From CAYSPU01 sp964432995 (GTDB lineage Bacteria > Verrucomicrobiota > Verrucomicrobiia > Limisphaerales > JAHDYP01), in NCBI GenBank assembly GCA_964432995.1, contig CAYSPU010000276.1, positions 1 to 7,663 of the forward strand: a stretch of DNA of 7,663 bases. Direction: 5' to 3'. Shown in pieces: positions 1 through 5,462 of the stretch. Every line of letters starts with the position of its first letter. Within the stretch, counting starts at the first letter, position 1. The notes beneath the pieces are model-generated. The model ran no database searches. It saw nothing but the letters and a program-made list of their open reading frames with translations, and had not been told where the DNA came from. Made by a program: the position numbers and the translations under genes.

Positions 1-1923
<1,923 letters not shown>

Positions 1924-1992
1924 AGGTTGTTCGTGGTTTCGCTTCGACTTCGATTTCAGTTCCTTCCGTCCAGACCGCGGAAATGAGCGGGC

Positions 1993-2020
1993 AGACTAAC
2001 AAAGGATGGGGGGGTGTCAA
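1993..2020 (-). promoter_or_regulatory. Possible sigma-70-type promoter for ppdK
   Basis: On the minus strand a perfect TTGACA (2020-2015) is followed, after a 16-nt spacer that includes seven C residues, by TAGTCT (1998-1993), which matches TATAAT at only three positions. Transcription would start near 1986 and give a leader of roughly 60 nt before the ppdK ATG at 1923. The -35 element is convincing, the -10 weak. This is a prediction from consensus only. Confidence 0.35.
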
Positions 2021-2221
2021 CGGGTCAGTTGGCTGCGCAATGGTTGGAGGGTTGAAGGGTTCACGGTTGAGAGGTTTGGGGGGCAGCCAGTAATGCAGCG
2101 ATTTCCAGAAACTCATGGATGAGCCGTACATCGAATCCTTGGATACTCCTCAGGACCATGAACCTCGGTGAATCCCCCTCCCCGCCAGCAAGCCCCAAAT
2201 CCCGCAACCCTCACCGACAGA

Positions 2222-2243
2222 ACATTCCGTCCCTGACGGGACG
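2222..2243 (-). repeat. Hairpin-tail repeat, copy A (inverted)
   Basis: Read on the minus strand this copy gives a CGTCCC/GGGACG stem around a four-base loop, followed by the tail GGAATGT. Positions 2222-2242 are a perfect 21-bp inverted match to 2357-2377 (copy C). It resembles REP-type dispersed palindromes in design; family membership is not established. Confidence 0.7.
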
Positions 2244-2304
2244 CGCCGATCGACTGGGGCACGGCGCGCGTCCTCGGTGGCGCCTCCGCCGGCGTCGGCG
2301 CCCC

Positions 2305-2326
2305 CCGCCCCGTCGGGGCGGAATGT
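2305..2326 (+). repeat. Hairpin-tail repeat, copy B
   Basis: A CCGCCCC/GGGGCGG stem (2305-2311 with 2315-2321) around loop GTC is followed by AATGT, so the shared tail GGAATGT is kept. Relative to copy C a T-A pair is replaced by C-G and a T-G wobble by C-G, so pairing is kept although the sequence differs. The loop is one base shorter. Confidence 0.65.
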
Positions 2327-2354
2327 CTCTTGATCGCGAGCGCCCGATGATCAC

Positions 2355-2377
2355 CTGTCCCGTCAGGGACGGAATGT
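2355..2377 (+). repeat. Hairpin-tail repeat, copy C
   Basis: The stem CTGTCCC (2355-2361) pairs with GGGACGG (2366-2372), including one T-G wobble, around loop GTCA, followed by the tail AATGT. It is in direct orientation to copy B and inverted relative to copy A. Shared core of all three: CCCGTCRGGGRCGGAATGT, with one base missing in copy B. Confidence 0.7.
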
Positions 2378-2569
2378 GGACCACGCGCGGGTGACCGTTG
2401 GTTCTGCGGGGTGTCAAGCAACCGCAAGCCAAACCCATTTCGCGGATTCTGCGTCTTCCGATGGCTGTCCTCCCGGCTCCTTCCTGTTCACCGCGAAACA
2501 TGCAGAAGGGAAGCACGGCAGAATGATGCTGGGCGGGATGATCGGGAGTCGATGTCCGCTTGCGGGGTC

Positions 2570-3535
2570 TTACTTTGCTGCCCGTTCGCGTCGCTGGAAA
2601 TCACGTAGGATGCGGTAGCCGATCCGTTTGACGCGCTGGCTATCGAGCAGCCTCCGAACCTCGGGATCGGTCGTGAACAGGCGGTGCTCGGCGGCCCGGT
2701 CCTTCCAGGAACCGGTGATCTGCTGCAGTTCCTCGGTCTCCAGTCCGGCGTGAATGTAGAGTTCGGTCACGCCCGGCTTGAGGTCCGCCAGCATCCGCTT
2801 CCAGTAATCGACCACGCCCTCGTCCTTCTTGCGCCCACCGTGAATGAGGTAGTCCGGAAAAACGATGCCGCCGGCGGCGAGTTCGGCGCGGATGTTCCCG
2901 GCGCCCATGGTCGCGAGCAACTCCTGCGAGCCCATACGCAAAGGCAGGTCGAACTCGAGGGCCAGCTTCCGGTAGACCGCGTAGTAGCGCAGGTCGTACT
3001 GCAGCGTCCCCATGTGGGAATCCAGGTGGGTGATGTCGATCCCCGCCGCCAGGGCCATCTTGATTTGCGCCCGCGCCTCGATCTCCGCCTGCTCCGGCGT
3101 CGCATGCAGATAGACGTTCATGATGTCCGGCCACAGGTAGCCGTCGGGATCGACGAGGCCGGGCACGACGCTCCGCCCGCTGACGGGTCCCCAGCGGTAT
3201 TTCTTCCACTCGCAGGTGTGCGTGAGATGGACGCCGAAGCCGGCCTGCGGATGGGCCTTGGCGTAGGCGGCAATCTCGGGAAACCAAGGACAGGGCACCA
3301 TGATTGTCGCCGAGGTCATCAGCCCGTTCTCGAGGGCGTCGATCGTCGCCTGGTTGGCGGTGTGGCACATGCCGGCGTCGTCGCCGTTGATGATCAGGAG
3401 CCGGTCGGTGGCCTGGTAGCCGAGACGCTCGGCCAGGCTTTTCCCGGGGGCCGCGGGTGCCTGCTCCGCGGCGGCGAGAGGGATGGACATGAGGATCGAT
3501 GCCAGGAAGATACAGTGCCGTTGGGTCGTGAGCAT
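2570..3535 (-). CDS. Secreted ChbG/YdjC-family carbohydrate deacetylase
   Basis: This is a 321-residue protein of the ChbG/HpnK (YdjC-like) family, metal-dependent hydrolases that remove N-acetyl groups from small sugars or lipid-linked sugars; the substrate cannot be read here. Family landmarks are in order: INGDDAGM with Asp52/Asp53, TSATIMVPCPWFPE, GVHL with His103, THLDSHMG with His170 and His174, and a late YIHAG with His262. The Asp and two His are the expected metal ligands. The start was set at ATG 3535-3533 because it begins a good signal peptide: a short basic end, a hydrophobic stretch (about 9-20) and an AAA/EQ cleavage site after residue 23. The frame stays open a further 53 codons upstream, but that extension is low-complexity and would bury the signal. 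Many ChbG proteins are cytoplasmic, so export suggests a role in envelope or extracellular polysaccharide turnover. No clear Shine-Dalgarno is seen. It appears monocistronic, with no sugar transporter or hydrolase beside it. Confidence 0.85.
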   Translation of the reverse strand: MLTTQRHCIFLASILMSIPLAAAEQAPAAPGKSLAERLGYQATDRLLIINGDDAGMCHTANQATIDALENGLMTSATIMVPCPWFPEIAAYAKAHPQAGFGVHLTHTCEWKKYRWGPVSGRSVVPGLVDPDGYLWPDIMNVYLHATPEQAEIEARAQIKMALAAGIDITHLDSHMGTLQYDLRYYAVYRKLALEFDLPLRMGSQELLATMGAGNIRAELAAGGIVFPDYLIHGGRKKDEGVVDYWKRMLADLKPGVTELYIHAGLETEELQQITGSWKDRAAEHRLFTTDPEVRRLLDSQRVKRIGYRILRDFQRRERAAK

Positions 3536-3724
3536 GTTGATTGGCCGGTGACGCGCACACCGGCGATCAGGAGGGTGGGTGGAAGCCCGCAAGCTGGCAA
3601 GAGGGATTTGGGAGGGAAGCCAACCTGCGACCTGGATGTGTCCTCTGGAGAGGAACAACAAAGGCGCAGACGGGAAGAAACGCGAACGACTCATCGATGG
3701 GCGTCCTCAGGGGAAGCCTCCATC

Positions 3725-3753
3725 CGCATGGGCGCGCGCCCTGGGCCCATGCG
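3725..3753. repeat. Perfect 9-bp inverted repeat
   Basis: CGCATGGGC (3725-3733) and GCCCATGCG (3745-3753) are perfect reverse complements separated by 11 GC-rich bases. It lies about 190 bp upstream of the deacetylase start. It may be a hairpin or a protein-binding site, and no T-tract supports a terminator. Confidence 0.6.
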
Positions 3754-3853
3754 CCTGGAACAAAGCACGGAAGGTGGGGCGCGACTCCGAGGAGGACTCG
3801 CGAGCAGGTCTCCGCATCGCGCCAGAAACAAGCGGTCCCTGCGCACACTCTTC

Positions 3854-3883
3854 CGGCGCCCTCGGAGAGGTCGCCCTGCCTGA
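3854..3883. repeat. 30-bp dispersed repeat, copy 1
   Basis: This segment matches 5314-5343 at 26 of 30 positions in the same orientation; the first 16 bases (CGGCGCCCTCGGAGAG) are identical. Each copy can fold into an imperfect hairpin using GGCG/CGCC around a CTC-GGA-GAG turn. The two copies flank the ATPase remnant and the nucleotidyltransferase pair. Confidence 0.65.
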
Positions 3884-4044
3884 CAATTCATGGAAAGCGA
3901 GCATCGGGACGCCTCAGGCCGGCTCTGCTGCCGAGGGCAGAGTGAAGGGAGATAGCCGTACACGCCGAGGGTGCGGTCTACCGGAGGATCGGATGGCAAG
4001 AGCCATTCGATCAACTTGCGGCTTGAGGAAGCTAAACCGGCACT

Positions 4045-4236
4045 TTGGAAAACTCACTGACGCGTTACGTGGCGCGGCAACTGGAAGCGCAGGTGTTCCG
4101 TGCGACGCGGAGTTTCCCAGCCGTGGTGTTGACCGGCCCACGGCGCGCCGGCAAGACCTGGTTGCTGCGGCATCTCTTGCCCCGGGCGACGTATCACCTG
4201 CTGGAGGATCCCACCGTCGTTGCCTGCCTGAAATAA
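4045..4236 (+). pseudogene. N-terminal remnant of an AAA ATPase (DUF4143-associated type)
   Basis: The 63-codon frame begins at TTG 4045, with a TAA in frame at 4033-4035, and ends at TAA 4234-4236. The translation has the usual opening of the AAA ATPase family that carries a C-terminal DUF4143 domain (COG1373-like): an arginine-bearing amphipathic start, FPAVVLTGPRRAGKT with the Walker A loop at residues 31-38, LLRHLLP, and a YHLLEDP segment where the family has its conserved LEDP-like step. Those proteins are usually near 400 residues, so about five sixths is missing, including Walker B, the sensors and the DUF4143 domain. I find no continuation in any frame after 4236. With the weak TTG start and no Shine-Dalgarno, this is best read as a decayed, non-functional gene. 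An independent small P-loop protein is unlikely. Confidence 0.6.
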
Positions 4237-4474
4237 GAGCGCCGTACGGGGGAACGGGCGACTCGCAGGCCGCCGTTTCTGGGTGCCCGCCGGGTCTGCC
4301 CCAAGTTCCGGGCGGCGGCTCGTCTTGAGCCAGCCAGGGATGTGTGCGTTCTGCTGCGGGTCGAGAAGACCCGCGGTCCGGAAAGGCTGCCTGGCGTGCG
4401 GAAGCGGTTGGGCGACCGCCGGCCCGCAGAGTAGCCGCGAGCACATGCGGCGACCACCTCCAACGAACACTCGA
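4237..4474. other. Hairpin-rich sequence of unknown nature
   Basis: I see no credible gene between the ATPase remnant and the end of the small cassette gene. Short frames exist on both strands, but their translations are Arg/Ser/Pro-rich with no motif. Two clear stem-loops stand out (4354-4376 and 4404-4419). The stretch might be degraded remains of the ATPase locus, an interspersed repeat or part of a structured RNA; the sequence alone does not decide. Confidence 0.4.
4354..4376. other. Stable 9-bp stem-loop
   Basis: CTGCGGGTC (4354-4362) pairs with GACCCGCGG (4368-4376), with one T-G wobble, around the five-base loop GAGAA. It lies about 100 bp beyond the stop of the 65-residue cassette gene on the minus strand and could act as a transcription end point. 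There is no T-run on either side, so a classic intrinsic terminator is not supported. A second hairpin, GCGGT/ACCGC with a six-base loop, follows at 4404-4419. Confidence 0.5.
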
Positions 4475-4672
4475 TCAGTTTGGGGGCGTCGGCGTTGTGT
4501 CGTGCGCTGCCGGTTGGCAGCCGCGGTGCCTGGCCGATGGCCGGCGACGTAACTGTCTGGCGCTCTCGCGCATGGCTTCCGCCATCCGGATCTTCTCGGG
4601 CCAGGAGAGCGTTGCTCGCGACCGCTGCCAGGCCGCCTGCGCCTCGAAGATCCTCTGCAGTTCAGGTTGCAT
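4475..4672 (-). CDS. Small 65-residue partner protein of the nucleotidyltransferase cassette
   Basis: The start ATG 4672-4670 lies inside the end of the upstream nucleotidyltransferase gene (11-bp overlap) and has the best ribosome-binding site in the window, AGGAGG at 4686-4681 with an 8-nt spacer. These two points argue for a real, translationally coupled gene. The first 42 residues (MQPELQRIFEAQAAWQ then LSWPEKIRMAEAMRES) are charged and predicted helical. The last 20 or so are Arg/Pro/His-rich and look disordered. There is no signal peptide, membrane segment or known catalytic motif. Small proteins with a similar WPEKIR-type helix occur, as I recall, beside nucleotidyltransferase-like genes in other bacteria, but I know of no assigned function. 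It could be a binding partner or the toxin/antitoxin half of a pair. Confidence 0.6.
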   Translation of the reverse strand: MQPELQRIFEAQAAWQRSRATLSWPEKIRMAEAMRESARQLRRRPSARHRGCQPAAHDTTPTPPN

Positions 4673-5195
4673 CGAGGAACCTCCTCTCGAACAGCTTCCA
4701 GCGCTCCGCCAAGCCGTGCCGGGCGGCGAGTACGGCCAACTCCGCGCGCGTCACGGCCTTGGCCTCGAGCAACGCCAGGATCCGCAGATGGTCCTTGGCC
4801 CGGCCGACGCTGAGGGCAATGACCGCCAGGTGGCGGGCGCTCACGACTCGGAACGGGACTCCCTCGAACTCCGCGGTTTCCGCCAACTCCAGGGCTTCGC
4901 GGGTGAGCGGACTGAATACGGGGATGAATTGGACGGGCCAACTTCCCACCCGGACCGCCTCCCCTTCCGGTTGCCAACCCTGCCGAGCACAGAAGTCGTA
5001 CAGGGGGCTCAGGACGTCCAGGCCCTCCGGCGACGGCACCGCCACCAGAACATCGGCGTCGAACGTCGCCACCGGCTCGGTGTAACGCATCTGAGCCGCC
5101 GCCCCGAACAACGCGTAATCCAGAACGACTCGGGCGTCCCGCATCGCGTTGAGCACCGTGGCGAGCTCTTTCACGTCGGCAATTCTAGCCCGCAT
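4662..5195 (-). CDS. Nucleotidyltransferase-like protein (DUF6036/AbiEii-like fold), first gene of cassette
   Basis: This 177-residue soluble protein resembles the small nucleotidyltransferase-fold proteins related to DUF6036 and AbiEii. Residues 29-51 read LFGAAA, then FDADVLV: the beta-strand, Gly turn and Asp46-x-Asp48 pair expected for the metal-binding core. The usual Gly-Gly/Gly-Ser is Gly-Ala here, and the position of the third acidic residue appears to be Gln (VQFIPVFSPL). The second half has VVSARHLAVIALSVGRAKDHLRI, a segment I associate with this family, followed by a helical C-terminus. ATG 5195-5193 is chosen because the ADVKELATVL opening fits relatives; there is no Shine-Dalgarno, and an inverted repeat abuts the start (5197-5221). 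It overlaps the 65-residue gene by 11 bp, so the two form an operon. A role as antitoxin, toxin or RNA/protein-modifying enzyme is possible; whether it is catalytically active is unclear. Confidence 0.7.
   Translation of the reverse strand: MRARIADVKELATVLNAMRDARVVLDYALFGAAAQMRYTEPVATFDADVLVAVPSPEGLDVLSPLYDFCARQGWQPEGEAVRVGSWPVQFIPVFSPLTREALELAETAEFEGVPFRVVSARHLAVIALSVGRAKDHLRILALLEAKAVTRAELAVLAARHGLAERWKLFERRFLDAT
4681..4686 (-). promoter_or_regulatory. Shine-Dalgarno AGGAGG of the 65-residue gene
   Basis: Perfect AGGAGG on the minus strand, 8 nt before ATG 4672 and inside the 3' end of the nucleotidyltransferase coding sequence. It is the main evidence that the small downstream frame is translated. 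Confidence 0.7.
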
Positions 5196-5196
5196 A

Positions 5197-5221
5197 TTTC
5201 ACACACGGCAAGCGTGTGAAA
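5197..5221. promoter_or_regulatory. Inverted repeat abutting the nucleotidyltransferase start (operator or leader hairpin)
   Basis: TTTCACAC (5197-5204) and GTGTGAAA (5214-5221) are perfect 8-bp reverse complements separated by 9 bases, ending one base before the ATG at 5195. An alternative register (ACACG/CGTGT) is also possible. Such a site could bind an autoregulator or fold in the mRNA leader and limit translation of the first gene, which has no Shine-Dalgarno. Confidence 0.55.
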
Positions 5222-5313
5222 CATGCGCCTGGCCGGGAGGCCGGGCCGAGGCGCGCCGCCGCGCATTCCTCATCGCCAGACTGGACCCCTATGGGCAGAC
5301 GGTGGGTTCCAGG

Positions 5314-5343
5314 CGGCGCCCTCGGAGAGTCCGCCCCACCTGA
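5314..5343. repeat. 30-bp dispersed repeat, copy 2
   Basis: Same orientation as 3854-3883, offset by 1460 bp, with 26 of 30 positions identical. It lies about 120 bp upstream of the nucleotidyltransferase gene and 120 bp ahead of the metH start region. Confidence 0.65.
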
Positions 5344-5393
5344 TGACACTGGTGGGCCGGGTGAGGCGGGGAGAAACCCACGCAGAGCTACAT

Positions 5394-5417
5394 ATCTTGA
5401 TATCAAGATGTCTTGAT
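5394..5417. promoter_or_regulatory. Perfect 16-bp palindrome plus extra half-site before metH (probable operator)
   Basis: ATCTTGATATCAAGAT (5394-5409) is a perfect palindrome, and a third half-site TCTTGAT follows at 5411-5417. It is much more AT-rich than its surroundings and lies 53 bp upstream of the preferred metH start. A possible promoter overlaps it: TTGATA (5398-5403), 16-nt spacer, TATGGC (5420-5425), with a weak -10. A dimeric regulator bound here would block that promoter. SahR, an ArsR-family sensor of S-adenosylhomocysteine, controls methionine-cycle genes including metH in Proteobacteria through palindromic sites, so an SahR-like regulator is a reasonable but unproven candidate. 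No regulator gene is visible in the window. Confidence 0.6.
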
Positions 5418-5462
5418 TTTATGGCCTTTGTGCCCCAAGTTGCCTGCCGTGTGACGGATGCC

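Larger units (their letters stand above)
1924..2569. other. Intergenic spacer between ppdK and the deacetylase gene
   Basis: No frame here resembles a known protein. Besides the possible ppdK promoter it holds a G/T-rich stretch at 2041-2080, made of degenerate GGTTGA-like units, and a cluster of hairpin repeats at 2222-2377 with GC-rich inverted repeats between them (GGCGCC at 2279-2284 and 2297-2302). Both flanking genes are on the minus strand, so the spacer lies upstream of ppdK and downstream of the deacetylase. No clear T-tract terminator follows the deacetylase stop. Confidence 0.6.
3536..4044. other. Noncoding region with inverted repeats, upstream of the deacetylase
   Basis: Open frames on both strands here give Arg/Pro/Ser/Gly-rich translations without recognisable motifs, so I see no gene. 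The stretch holds a 9-bp inverted repeat (3725-3753), a smaller imperfect hairpin (3781-3801; GCGA/TCGC plus TCC/GGA) and one copy of a 30-bp repeat (3854-3883) that recurs before metH. The deacetylase promoter should lie near the lower end, but I cannot identify it. Confidence 0.5.

Noticed and set aside
2061..2159. A 32-residue minus-strand frame containing a short HEFLEIA-like stretch
   Set aside because: Too short, no ribosome-binding site, no recognisable family, and it runs into the G/T-rich tract.
2305..2377. Two direct repeat copies with about 30 bases between them, considered as a CRISPR array
   Set aside because: Only two direct copies exist, they differ within the stem, a third copy is inverted, and no cas gene is nearby.
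3536..3694. A 53-codon in-frame N-terminal extension of the deacetylase
   Set aside because: It would place the signal peptide internally, and its Arg/Pro/Ser-rich sequence does not resemble the family; ATG 3535 is preferred.
3579..4328. A 249-codon plus-strand frame across the noncoding region and the ATPase remnant
   Set aside because: The translation is low-complexity with no motif, and it overlaps the ATPase remnant in a different frame.
5421..5462. An earlier in-frame metH start at ATG 5421
   Set aside because: It lies immediately after the operator half-site and overlaps the possible -10, and the extra 14 residues do not match the MetH N-terminus. It is not fully excluded.
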